Made by a program: the position numbers and the translations under genes | From: Amyloporia xantha | Lineage: Eukaryota > Basidiomycota > Agaricomycetes > Polyporales > Adustoporiaceae | NCBI GenBank assembly: GCA_036971615.1 | Contig: JAYKKR010000001.1 | Coordinates: 1,426,001-1,490,000 of the forward strand | DNA length: 64,000 bases | Reading direction: 5' to 3' | Part shown: in pieces, positions 1 to 10,794 of the stretch | How positions within the stretch are numbered: position 1 is the stretch's first letter | Layout of the letters: each line of letters starts with the position of its first letter | Notes under the pieces: generated by a model | The model's input: only the letters and a program-made list of their open reading frames with translations | The model's database searches: none | What the model was told of the DNA's origin: nothing

Positions 1-1235
1 GCTTCTGCTGAGGGCAAACAAGGACAAGCGACACATATTTGGCAGGCCGGACGCCTGCTGCCCGGCCGTGACCCCACGTTCCTCCCACTGGACGGTCATC
101 CTTTTCTCCCATCGAGCCATACGATATCCAATTCCATTCTGTTGCCGCACCCCTTGCATTTGGGCTATCCGTCTCCACGCAGATATTTGCACCCGTGTCA
201 GCCTCGAGGAATAATATACGCTCGGAGCGCTCAGACCCAGCCTGCTCGACGAACTTGCATACATGGCGGAGATGCGGAATCTCACACTAGAATGATAGGC
301 TGCGGCCAGCACTTGCCTACACGCTTGCTTACTTTCCGTTTGGGTCAGCGCCGATTGACTGCCAAATCGTTTTCATATCTGCCACTTCGACGCGCGGAAG
401 CTGGGCAGGTATCTCTACAGCATGTTATGGCGTCATTGTTTTGCGATCCTGGCAGCGACAATGGCCAATGAAGTGGCATTCGATTACGCTGCCAGCTCTA
501 CTTCCCCTGCGCAATATCGTCATACGCAAGAGACTGTCGACCTGATGTCAGGTCGGGTATGATAGGATCTACCATATGCGGTGGCTTATCGGTGCTTCAG
601 CCAATACAGTCCCGACCGCGGCCCATAGAGGTGAGTCCGCAACTTACACATCCCATCGCGTCATATTCCCCTGTCGCGAAAGATTGTTGTGTAGCATTTG
701 ATAACGCTGCTTTCTGTTGTATGCCTCTTGAACCAAAGATGATAACCGGCTGCGACCATCGCACATGTAAACCCATCGCACTCTGCACTCGAGGAAAATT
801 GCATCTCCGCAACTTGACTCCTGCACGTAGACCTATCTTTGCCAAAGCAACTTATATACTCTACGAGCAGACATGTCGCATTGGACCCAAAACCGGAACA
901 TTCCCCGTTAAGCTGTAAATAATCAAAAACCTGCGTAGTCCTCCAGGTCTGAGACGTACAAAATTACTGAAGCAGTACCGTGTAAATATTAAAGACGACT
1001 GCGTACAAATGCCGTGACCAGATCTGTCAGTCCGATCCGATCGTGAATGGCATGTTAGCGCTCGTGGTCGTTTATAGCTCTCAAGCCGGCTGTGCACTGG
1101 CACGCGTCGCCAGTTCTCCAACCTTGTCTTTGCCACGTCCCATTATCTTCTCTTCCTTCAACATTTTCCTCTCACACCCTTTTGAGACTCAGCATCTGTC
1201 GTTGCTCCTTTGTTACGCATTAGAACTGTTCAATC
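1..1235. other. Left-edge stretch with no supported gene
   Basis: Open frames on both strands here are short (up to about 120 codons), have no recognisable domain, and do not join through plausible introns. The last 150 bases before 1236 are pyrimidine-rich (many tc/ct runs), as expected of the promoter and leader of the gene that starts at 1236. I see no repeat or RNA gene. Confidence 0.5.
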
Positions 1236-2020
1236 ATGTTGACCTCCATGGCTTCTAACCTTGTCAGGTAAAGGCTCGTGTGCCGAAGTCTATTTCGTGC
1301 TCATTGGGTTTGCAGTGCCTGGTTTGCTTTCGCCTTACCTTGTTACGGGACGTGGAAGTCTCTGGCTCATCGGCCTGTATCTGAGCCGGAACTTGAGCGA
1401 TGGACGATGTATTGGTCCGTCCTCGGGGCTTTCGTTGCATTTGAATACGTTGCAGAGTGGTTGGTCAGCTGGTGGGGATCCTTTCTTCTCGTTCGACCGC
1501 AAATTTAGCTCACGCGGGAACACGCAGGCTACCGTTTTACTGGGAAGTCAAGACTCTTTTCCTGCTCTTCCTTTCTCTGCCCCAGACGCAGGTGATCACC
1601 CCCACACTCTTCGTCTAATGTGTATATTTCTCTGACGGTCTCCCACAGGGTTCAACGTGGATATACGTCACGTTCATGCACCCGTATCTCACCAAGAACG
1701 AAGCTGAGATAGATGCTGGCATTGTTCAAGCGAAAGCGAACATTATCACGTTCCTGCAGAACCGTCTCGTCGCCGTCTGGCAGACGATCTTGGATTGTGC
1801 TACCCAAGTTTCCTCTAACGCCGCTGCCAATGCTCAGGCGTCTGGGAATGGACAACCCAACCCCGTTGACATGGCGAAGGGTCTGTGGAGTGCATTCGGT
1901 CCGTCCTTGATGGGCGCTTTGCAAGGACCTGCCGGACCTGCACACGAACGCCCTGTTCTATCTGCAGCGCAGTCCTCCAGCTCCATCGATTCAGTCGATT
2001 CATCCGCCAGCGACGACTGA
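1236..2020 (+). CDS. YOP1: TB2/DP1/HVA22 (Yop1/REEP) family ER membrane-shaping protein
   Basis: The protein belongs to the family that shapes tubular endoplasmic reticulum by wedging hairpin membrane segments into the outer leaflet. Four exons join cleanly: 1236-1267, 1316-1471, 1528-1591 and 1649-2020, all with GT-AG introns, giving about 207 residues. The joined core carries the family signatures: a first hydrophobic segment ending in LPCYGTWKSL, the WTMYWSVLGAF segment, then LPFYWEVKTLFLLFLSLPQ followed by TQGSTWIYVTFMHPYL. The C-terminal 100 residues are polar, with a Ser/Asp-rich end. The second-exon acceptor at 1315 is supported because it alone gives SAWFAFALPCYG in frame. The N-terminus is short compared with yeast Yop1. 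Family assignment is firm; orthology to Yop1 itself rather than another REEP-like member is inferred. Confidence 0.88.
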
Positions 2021-2230
2021 ACGCCATTATCTCTTCAGTCCGTCGGCGAGTCGCCTTTCCGAAGGCTGAGGATGTCTCGGCGATGATCATGGGAATGTTT
2101 TTACCGAGTCTCACATGTTACAACAAGCAAGAGAAGCTTACGTCGGACTACGATCAATTGGACATTATGTATTTATAATGGGACATCAGGCTATGTCCAT
2201 AATTTACTCTTGAATGCGCTTTGAACCAGA

Positions 2231-4095
2231 TTACCGTTTTGATCTGGCATCCTTCTTCGTCATATACACACAGCTAACTAAATTTACTTTACTCCTCAAC
2301 CAAGGGAGAATCTCGACATCAACTGCGGGGCACCCGTCGATGATGAGGGTCTGAATCGTTGCCACGTTCGATGTCTGACCCTCTGAGAATGCGTCGCTAT
2401 CACCTGCAGCAGCTATCGGTCCATTGCATGTAAGTCGTGATTTTACCAGACGTATGAGCGATCCGCTCTTGATGTCCGGACAATGGGAGAAATTGACATG
2501 TGTCAGCGATGGACACAGCATCGTGGGCTCGCCCACAACCGGACCTGGGTGGTTGGGCCCACTTTGTTTTGTGCCCACCGTAGAGTTGTCTGGAGAATCC
2601 CCCAACGCTTCCAGAATCTTGTTGGCTTGGCTACCTCCAACATGCTCCAAATTGAAGTATCTCCAAAGCCACAGTGGAGTGTAATAGTTCAATTACCCTC
2701 TGCGCTGAAACTGCGCATCGCTGGAGTCTCAGTTCAGTCAATGAGGCTGCACTACCACCGCGGATGAGATGGCGAAGAGTGTCGTCGAGGGACTGGATCC
2801 CACCGCGTACGTGGAAGACACGGAGCGAGGGTAGGGCGAGCATGGGAAAGATCCGGCTCATGGCGAAGTCATGGTACTCGAGCTCGAGTTGCGTGAGGTG
2901 CGGAAGATTAATAAGCTCTTCACTATCCAGCGTAGGACTGCCAAAGGGTATGTCCATCATGCTTAGGATGAGTCTGCGAAGCCGTGGATTCGCGCGCAGG
3001 AACGACAGGATGTCGTGTAGTGGGGTGTCAATCACGGGACCTTTGAATGAGAAGAACTCGAGTTGCGCGAAGTTTTGGGCCGCACAACCCCAGTTGAAGA
3101 CCGAATGATCTACAGTGAGCGCGCGGGTGCGCATTTCGGCCTGACTCCATATCCAAGATGCTGCACGTACGTCCGTACAATGCCAAATACCGAATTCGTT
3201 CAAGTTACGCAGTCTATCGACCGTCAGCGCGGGCAGCCTATTGCGAACTTCATGGAGGGGAAACTCCTGCAACACCAACGTCCGCAGGAAGCTCAAGGAC
3301 AGCGTGCTGAGTTCGTCGAGGGCCCAGGGGGTAGATGCAGCACCAACCCGCAAATGGAGCTCGAGAAGCCTTCCCCTCGAGCGGGCTGCCCATACTTTGG
3401 CTTTCTTGACGGGATTCCTGCTCGATAGTACAAGCGTACCCCATAGGGTAGGTGTGCCCAAAATTAAGGACCGCCAATTCTGGCTGACCTGAGAGAGCCT
3501 GACCACTTGTGCGTGATCGTCGGCCAACACTAAGGCGAAGATGGTCGTAGCTATTTCCAGGGGCAGCTTCCCAAAATGATAAAACATCCTCGAGGCTTGT
3601 TCCCTCTGTCGTTCCACGCCTTGAATAATCTGGTCGCGAAGGGAGATTATCTCGCCATGTCGTTTTGCATCTTCTGCCGCAACCTTTTCCAGAGCTAGGT
3701 TTGCCATGTGCAACGCGTTGTTGAATTTGTTAATCTTGAGAAAGAGACGCGCAGAGCGGGCATAACCCTGGAATTATAATGAAGACCAACACAAAGGAAT
3801 AGTGGCACGCCTCGTACCTGCCACCGATGAGGCGCAAGGTCAATAACCTTCTTAGAATCAAGGAGCGCGTCTTTCGTCTTTCCAAGCTTCTCAGAGACGG
3901 CTGCTCGCGAGTCGTATAGGGTGAAGTCGTTTGATTTCAAGCTGATAGCCTACGGTATCCATTAGCTACATTTCACATACAAGATTGGGGTGAGAAGACC
4001 AGACATGCCTTGGAGAATAGCTCTAGCGCATTCTCGAGCTTTCCTGCGCGAAAAGATGCGACAGCTTCATTGAATGGGGCTTTCCACTCGGCCAT
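2231..4095 (-). CDS. TPR / F-box / leucine-rich-repeat protein (Dia2/Pof3-like)
   Basis: The order of domains is N-terminal TPRs (residues about 1-105), an F-box (GKLPLEIATTIFALVL region, about residues 125-165), then LRR-like repeats to the end. This is the architecture of budding yeast Dia2 and fission yeast Pof3, substrate receptors of SCF ubiquitin ligases linked to replisome turnover and genome stability, but many basidiomycete F-box proteins look similar, so the orthology is an inference. Exon 1 (4095-4009) starts MAEWKAPFNEA and encodes half a TPR; exon 2 is 3949-3818 and exon 3 starts at 3767. The first intron begins with GC instead of GT. Near 2640 the reading frame changes; a 52-nt intron at 2641-2590 with a weak GTTGGA donor restores it and leads into LRR-like sequence (LTHVNFSHCPDIKSGSL). 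The gene is divergent from the glucosyltransferase, 202 bases away. Confidence 0.8.
3950..4008 (-). other. GC-AG intron in the F-box gene
   Basis: On the minus strand the exon ends ...TCCAAG and the intron starts GCATGT and ends CCGTAG. Only this GC donor keeps the TPR reading frame (ELFSK joined to AISLKSNDF). The GT two to four bases further in puts the next exon out of frame. Confidence 0.75.
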
Positions 4096-4297
4096 TGATA
4101 GCAAAGTTGGCGATATGGGGAATCTGTATCACCTAGGGTGTGTACTCAGAGAGAGGAGGAAAGTCGAGTGGCTGTCAACGAGCCCAAGTTCGAGGCGCGT
4201 GTCAGGACGCGTATCGTTCACGCGCATCGTGACCGTGACGCAAGCTTCAGCATCTCACTTGTGAATCGTGATCTTCCATGAGCATCGACTACGCAAC
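4096..4297. promoter_or_regulatory. Divergent promoter between F-box gene and GCS1, with an ACGCGT box
   Basis: The 202-bp gap separates two divergent start codons (4095 minus, 4298 plus), so it must hold both promoters. It contains one ACGCGT (4207-4212), the MluI cell-cycle box recognised by MBF-type factors in other fungi, plus a second CACGCG at 4219-4224. Function of the box here is inferred from sequence only. Confidence 0.45.
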
Positions 4298-5792
4298 ATG
4301 ACTTTAACTGAGGGCTATGCGCTTTTGAAGCTGGGTCTGGCATATCTCAGCGTTGTCTGGTACATATTCATACTATCCTTGGGTCTAATTGGTTGTCGCA
4401 CTGCGTATGCTGTCTGTCCGTTCGCACTTCGAAATACACTAAAATTGTCTCGGTAGACGGAAACGGTACAGGCATCGTCCACGGCCGCCTACTGCGTCGG
4501 TCTCAGCGTCATCTGTGCCAGGTGTATCTATAATACGGCCACTGAAAGGGCTTGATACGAATCTTTACGAAAATCTCGAGTCAACGTTCACGCAGGAATA
4601 CCCGAACTACGAGATATTCCTCTGTGTAGCGGATGAACATGATCAAGCGCTTTCGGTAGTCAGGGATCTCATCGCCAAATATCCGAATGTTAACGCACAT
4701 GTAATGATAGGCACGTCTCCATCTGAAGCTCCAGATACCCAAGTGAATGTTCATCATTGACCAGGGGAGGAAGTCGTGGGTGTCAACCCCAAAATAAACA
4801 ACCTTATTCGTTCATACCACCAAGCAGCGCATGATATCCTATGGGTGCTTGACTCGAATATCATGGTTGACACCGGTACCTTGGCTCGCTCTATCGATGC
4901 TCTCGACGGCCCTGCTGACATCCCATCCCAATCTCGCCGACGAATTGCGCTGATACATCATGTTCCTTTTGCTTGGTCGAGCGAGTATTCACTCGGCTCT
5001 CGCATCGAGGAAGCGTACTTGAACACCAATCATGCAAGGATGTATCTTGCCATCAATACTGTGGCCGTCGACTCTTGCGTCGTTGGCAAGTCAAATATAT
5101 ATCGACGATCCGATCTCGAGCGCGTGGATGGTACGCTCAAGCCTATCTCGAATGCAAGAGAAGGCGGCAGCCAGACAGGAGAAAAGGGGCTGGCAGCATT
5201 CGGTCGATTCCTCGCCGAAGATAACATGATTGCTGGCGCGCTCTGGCATGAGCTAGGGTTGCGCCATGATTTATCATGCGACGTAGCCCGGAACGCTGTT
5301 GGAAGCATGACGTTGGCGGATTACATCTGGCGGCGCGTACGATGGGTCCGTGTGCGCAAGCGGATGGTATTCGCTGCGACAATGGTCGAGCCGTTCACTG
5401 AGTCCGTGGTCCTCGGTACACTTGCTTCTATCGGGCTGAAGTATCTTCTCGGAATCACTCCCTGGCTCTTCTTTCCGGCACACATTATGTTGTGGCTTCT
5501 CGTGGACATGGATGTAAATGCATCCCTGGCGGGGCAGTCGGTGCCTACTTCGTTTCGTTGGGCTTTCCTTGGCGCGTGGATAGTGCGAGAGCTCCTTGCC
5601 CTTCCGATATGGGTCCTTGCAATTGTCGGATCCCAAGTGGAATGGAGGGGGAAGCGGTACGAAGTGATGCGAAATGGTGAAGTTAGGCGGGTCAGCCAAA
5701 ACGACTCTTGGTTCCCGAACTGGTTTGGTTGGAAATCGGGACAGGCGTCCAACAACTCGAATTACGAACAGTTACCGATGACAGAGGAGTGA
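4298..5792 (+). CDS. GCS1: Ceramide glucosyltransferase (GT21)
   Basis: This enzyme transfers glucose from UDP-glucose to ceramide, making glucosylceramide in the Golgi/ER membrane. Three exons (4298-4404, 4457-4710, 4765-5792) give 462 residues. There is an N-terminal membrane segment (residues about 10-35), then the GT2-like fold: PGVSIIRPLKGLD, the D1 motif CVADEHD, the D2 region LDSNIMVD, D3 in AEDNMIAGAL, and the (Q/R)xxRW motif in RRVRWVRVRKRM. Two or three hydrophobic segments follow near the C-terminus. All catalytic signatures of the family are present. The second intron has a GC donor (see 4711-4764); without it the frame would run into a TGA at 4758 and lose the conserved GEEVVGVNPK. 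Confidence 0.93.
4711..4764 (+). other. GC-AG intron in the ceramide glucosyltransferase gene
   Basis: The exon ends ATGATAG and the 54-nt intron runs from GCACGT to GACCAG. Splicing yields MIGEEVVGVNP, which matches the conserved sequence of the enzyme family. No GT donor nearby gives the right phase, and the unspliced frame meets a stop at 4758-4760. Confidence 0.85.
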
Positions 5793-6144
5793 CACTGACA
5801 TTGGGTTATGGTACTAGTGCTCATAAAGTAAACACATCCAATGATAATAGGCCCATTGATTTCGGTTTACGGGTTTCTAGTCGTGTCCATCATGGCCCTC
5901 GACTTCATGCCTAATGTTAAGTATTGTGTTTGCATCGTCGATATCGGAAATGTCAGTCAACGCGTGACGTATTGGGAATGGGCGCTGGGACTGCGCCGAG
6001 CGTCAGTATAACAGAGCCAATCACTGTGGCCGTCGGTGGTCGCTGATCGAGAAATAAGGGCACTGCCCGAAGTCGGACCTCTCTTTGGTTTCTATCGCGA
6101 GAGTGCTTCTGTGACTACCTGAGCCTGCCTGTTATCATCGACCC
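5793..6144 (+). other. Intergenic region between GCS1 and SEC3
   Basis: This 352-bp stretch holds the 3' end of GCS1 transcription and the SEC3 promoter. No coding potential or repeat is seen. The stretch before 6145 is moderately pyrimidine-rich. Confidence 0.4.
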
Positions 6145-9100
6145 ATGGCCGATTATGACTCTATTCGACAGCGCATCATTTCCTCAGTCTTCACAAAGCG
6201 AAATGCATCAGGCAATGAAGAACAGTACGTCGCGCATATCAAGATCTGGGAGGAAGCTGGTCAAGATGGAGGAGGAAAGAAGCCGAGATACATCTTGCTC
6301 TCCCGTGCGTAGAGTGACTACCTTGTAGGTTGCCCAGCCATGACCCTGGATGGCAGAGGCGAGCAATGGAACCGGCTTCATACACAAGTCGAAGCATAAT
6401 TCAAATGGGTCATTCTCTGTCGGGAAAACGTGGAAAGTTGTAGAGCTCCGTGGCATTGAAGTTATCAGCGTACGCATCCAGTCTTCTCTTACTGGCTAGA
6501 TCATGCACTTAAAGTGTGTGCAGCCCATGGTGTTCAACATAACTATGGCCAGGACATATCGATGGCAATCAGAGAACGCACAAGACCAGGTTGAGTTTAT
6601 AGCTGCCCTGGTGACGCTATTCCACTCAGTAACTGGAGGCTCGGCTCCCTTGCAACTCAAAGGAATTAGATCGCCAGATGGCCCTTCTTGTATGTATTTC
6701 CCCTGGTCAATGTATCGCAACTCTAATATGGAACTGCAAAGCTTCGAAGCCGCCTCCGCCCCCATTGGACATCAGGAAAATGGAGCGAGCACCGACCCCG
6801 ACTAATGGCGCTCCTCTCCCACCGGCATCACCCAGACGGCCAACCGCGAATGGTCACAACGAAGTGCATATGCGTAATGGGCACCATAGCGAGATGTACG
6901 ACGAATTTCCCTTACCTACACCCTATCCGCAAGATACATCGAGAAGCCGAAAACCAGCGACACCGGCTCGTACCGACTCGCCCAATAGACAGTCTCGGCC
7001 TTCAGTCCCTCCCGCTGCGTCTGATCGCCCGGACACCCCTGTACGCACTCGTCCTAGTACGCCTGCATCTCTTCAATCTGCCATCCCAGCGGCTTTGAGA
7101 CCCGGACATGCACAACGACTTTCCAATGCAACCTCATCTATCCGCTCATCCGCATCCACTGTAAATGGTGCATCGTCCGTGATGTCCTCGAATTCATCGT
7201 CGTCTCGCACAGTCGTGCAAACATCATCGAATGTACCGTCCATAGTGCAGACTCTGCCGGTGAACATCCCATCTCGTGTGAACGGCTCGTCCTCCAACAT
7301 GAGCACTCTGGACATCCCGTCTGGGTCGTCGTCTATGCAACACTCCCCCATATCCACCTACCCAACGACGCCAGAGACCTTGCAGCCTATCCCACTGCCG
7401 TCCCAGCCGTTGCCAGTGTCCCGCCGCACACCCTCCCGTGCTCCCAGTACAGGTCCTAACGAGTCCGGTCAGCAGCGTCGCGATGCGCGTGTCTCATTCT
7501 TTGACCCTGCAAATCAAGCTACTCTGAATCGTTTACTCTCGGGAGATGCAATAACTCACGACGATGCCGAGGGTGAAGGCGAAATGACAGGCGCAGGCGA
7601 GGACGAGAGCGCGCTGGCCACGTTGGATAGCATGGAGGAGATGTTGGAGGGCTATGAGTGGGCGAGTGATGATCTACTGGGCAGAAGATCTGTCACGGGA
7701 GCCGCCGATCGAATAGAGGCACGACTGTTGGATGAACTGATGGCTCTGGATAAGGTATATGCTCTTTTATAAATAGTAGGTGGAGGTTGCTGATTCTCAC
7801 GATTGTCTGTCAGGCAAATGTGCACTCCTTCATTGAGTCTGATGACAGAGTACATGTCGTCCTCAAGTATCTGGATGAAGCCATCAAAGAGCTCGATGGG
7901 ATGGACAGTGTCCTCTCTTCATACAAAATCCATCTAAATGTTTGGATGTTTTTACATGTTGCCATTCAGAATTATTGATAGTCTATTATCAGGCCGTAAA
8001 CGAAGACATTGGGTTTATTCAATCCCAAAATCGTGGTCTGCAGGTGCAGACACAAAATCAACGTGCACTCATGGATGAGCTGGAAGAACTCCTGGTACGT
8101 TGTCTTGTCTTAAATTTGATCCCGCATCCTGATATCTCGGCAGCAAACTGTGCACGTAGATAAGGAGGCACTACTTGCACTCACCCAGGAGTCACTCGAG
8201 AAAGCCACCAGCATCCAGAGGATCGAAGGCGCTGCCACAGAACTATACAAAGCTCTACAAGCCGGTCGAGATCGAGGTACGAAGGGCGCCCAATGAAATT
8301 GGTTGGGCTCTGACTTTGTCTCCAGATATGGCCGCTACTATGGAAAGACTCGATGAATACAGAACGCACAACTCGCACTTTTGCAAGCGGATCTTGGATT
8401 TCCTCTCGATTATGTTTACTGCTCAGGCAAGTCACATACGTTGCATCGCTTATAACCGATTCTCACGCCAACCGTCTGTAGTCTAAGATGCTCTTAGGCG
8501 ACAACGACGGTGTCACCAAGTCGGCCAGGGGAAGGCCATCCTTGAGAAATCATCAAGAGATTGAAAGTTATCTTGGACGGTACAGTGGCCTCATCCTTTA
8601 TCTCAAGGAGATGGACGAGGGTATATACTCCAAGCTGTGCGCTGTATGTCTGGAACAATATTTCATGTCCACTTCGTTATACTGACATCAGCCATCTCAG
8701 GCCTACTTTTCGGCTGCGAGTAATCTTCACAGCACCCAGGTGAAGGCGTTACTTACGATATGTAGCGGTCTGATTAAGAAGCCCACTGACGATGACCCCG
8801 ATGGTGAGTCGTACGAATTTTCTATGATGTCAATGCTCAATTGACAGCAGGGTTCGGCGTGATATCGCCGACCACGACAACCGCAAAGGCTGCTTCTGGC
8901 ATGCGTCGTGCTGGTACTATCGTACGATCTCCGCTGGAAGGTCGCAAGGACCGGAAGGAACGACCAGATGGTGATTTGACTGCGCCTGAAGTGAGTACGA
9001 CCTCTCAATCGCGATGCAGAAGAGGCTCTCAGTGTCTCTCCGATTTACTAGGCATTCGGAGTGGTACTTGGCCAAGTCGCCTCCGCCGTCTACCGCGAAG

Positions 9101-10463
9101 AGGATTTCCTCGCCGACTTCCTGCAGATAAACGATGCTGGGCTCACTTTTGCTGACTACATGGGGCTTGAAAATTATTTCCGCAGGCAGGCAGCGAGATT
9201 TGCTGGACTGGGTTCCTCGACGTCGAAGCTTGTGCGCGGCGCGATGGATTTAATCTTTGGCTTTCTCGCTACGGAGCTGAAGGCTTGGCTCGATGGGGCT
9301 TTGGGAAAGGATAAACTGTAAGTAATTCTATCACAATTTCTTTGCATTTCCTGGCTAAGCGGCTATCTGAAGGTCTATAGTTGGTATTGTTGCCGCCTTG
9401 GAGAGATTCCTCGGTGACGCGGAAGAAAGGGGGAATGCATTCCTGCTCAGCGTCCTCGAGAAGCAACACGTACGACTGAAGGGCTTGTTTGAGCGCCGAG
9501 TGGTAAGATCAAAGCACTATAGTGTGCTCCTCCTCTCACGCCATGCTATCATTAGAGCGAGCATATCAAGTCGATCGAGGAAACGAGATTGACGAGCAAG
9601 AAGCGCAACGGTGTTGCTCCGTTTATCAAATACTTCCCAACCTACGTCGGCCGCGTTGAGAGCCAGCTCATTGGCGCAGACACACTGGAAGTTCGGCAAA
9701 CAGTTGACCAGGCGTACGACAAGATTGTGCAGTCCATGTTTGACGCTTTGAAGCATATGGCCAAGCTGGACGGCGAAGGAGAGGACAAGGGGCAGCTTAA
9801 CTACCATGTTATTCTGATCGGTAAGCCAACGATTGGATTCCTCGTGGATGCTCTGCTGAAGTCGGAGAACAGAGAATATGCACTACTTTGTTGCCGAGAT
9901 CTCGCAACTTCAAATAGGCTCAGTCGCAGTGTTCTTGAAGCGGGCGGAAGCTATCTATGAAGAGAATCTCAATGCCTATGTCAAGATCGTGCTAAGACGA
10001 CCATTCATAAAGATCATTGTAAGCGCACATTGTTAGCTGAATTGATCGAGATGGTTCAATATACCGCCTGCAGGACTATTTTGAAGGCGTCGAGAGACTG
10101 CTAAAGACGACTGCTCCCAGCGAGGTGTCTTCAAATAGTAGCTACTCACGGTCAGCACTGAAGAAGGTCGTCAAAGAGTACAACGCGAAGGATGTACGAA
10201 AACATATTGATGCGTTATTCAAGAGGGTAGAGAAGCACTTCACTGAAGCATCCGAGAAGGCGACGACAGAAGATGTCAGCATTGGCATCGCATCTGGGAC
10301 TGTCATGGTCGGCGTGTGGAAGGCATGTGAAGAGGAGCTGCTGCGGGTAACTGAGCTGTTCGTGAAGAGGATCAACCAGTGCTACAAGGACACGGGGGTT
10401 AGTCTGGAATATTCTGCTGCAGACGTCGAGGCGGCGTTCAAGCGACACAGGGTAGCCTCATAG
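6145..10463 (+). CDS. SEC3: Exocyst complex subunit Sec3
   Basis: Sec3 marks exocytic sites at the plasma membrane and tethers secretory vesicles as part of the eight-subunit exocyst. The protein is about 1,100 residues, from some 16 exons. Residues about 1-160 form the Sec3-type PH domain that binds PI(4,5)P2 and Rho GTPases (EEQYVAHIKIWEEAG, GGGKKPRYILL, TYRWQSEN). A proline-, serine- and threonine-rich linker follows (6,750-7,450; starts with five prolines), then an acidic stretch and the Sec3 coiled-coil (SSYKIHLNAVNEDIGFIQS, then NRGLQVQTQNQRALMDELE), then the helical C-terminal region (LNYHVILIENMHYFVAE, RRPFIKI) ending RHRVAS. The start ATG at 6145 opens directly into the PH domain. 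All introns I traced are GT-AG except the one at 8427-8481. Identification is very secure from the coiled-coil and C-terminal blocks. Confidence 0.93.
8427..8481 (+). other. GC-AG intron in SEC3
   Basis: The exon ends GCTCAG and the 55-nt intron runs from GCAAGT to CTGTAG. GCAAGT is the textbook sequence of GC donors. Splicing gives SIMFTAQSKMLLGD, matching the conserved Sec3 block; read-through would hit a stop at 8482-8486 in the unspliced frame. Confidence 0.85.
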
Positions 10464-10794
10464 CATGTCCATAATTTATTGATCTGAGCACGGAATATAA
10501 TCCATGTATTTGTCTAGGGTTTCATGTTGGTCGTTTTCAAGGTTGGTTGGCTGCAGCGCCTTGATATCATTGCTGAGACCGCTGCTTTGACCTGCATCAT
10601 TTGTGAATATAAGAAGACGCGAGGAGTACAGCTTGCGATGTGGCCACGGTATTTGATCTTGCTTGTCCACTGTCGAACGCACGGTTGAATGAACCTGGTG
10701 CATCCCGATCAAATTTCCTTTCTTGGAAGAGCGTGGCTGAGGACGGGAGTCGATCAGCGACGCGAGCCGTTCAACCACTTCGCCCTTGGCAGCA
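10464..10794. other. Intergenic region between SEC3 and the chromodomain gene
   Basis: This 331-bp gap contains one uninterrupted minus-strand frame (10778-10476, 100 codons) with no recognisable domain. I regard it as probably non-coding; it lies where the SEC3 3' UTR and the next promoter should be. Confidence 0.35.

Noticed and set aside
142..918. Two plus-strand frames of 109 and 119 codons near the left edge
   Set aside because: No domain, no homology-like pattern, no introns linking them; likely chance frames in a GC-balanced region.
2631..2692. Frame shift that would make the F-box gene a pseudogene
   Set aside because: A 52-nt intron (2641-2590) restores the frame into LRR-like sequence, so decay need not be invoked, although the donor is weak.
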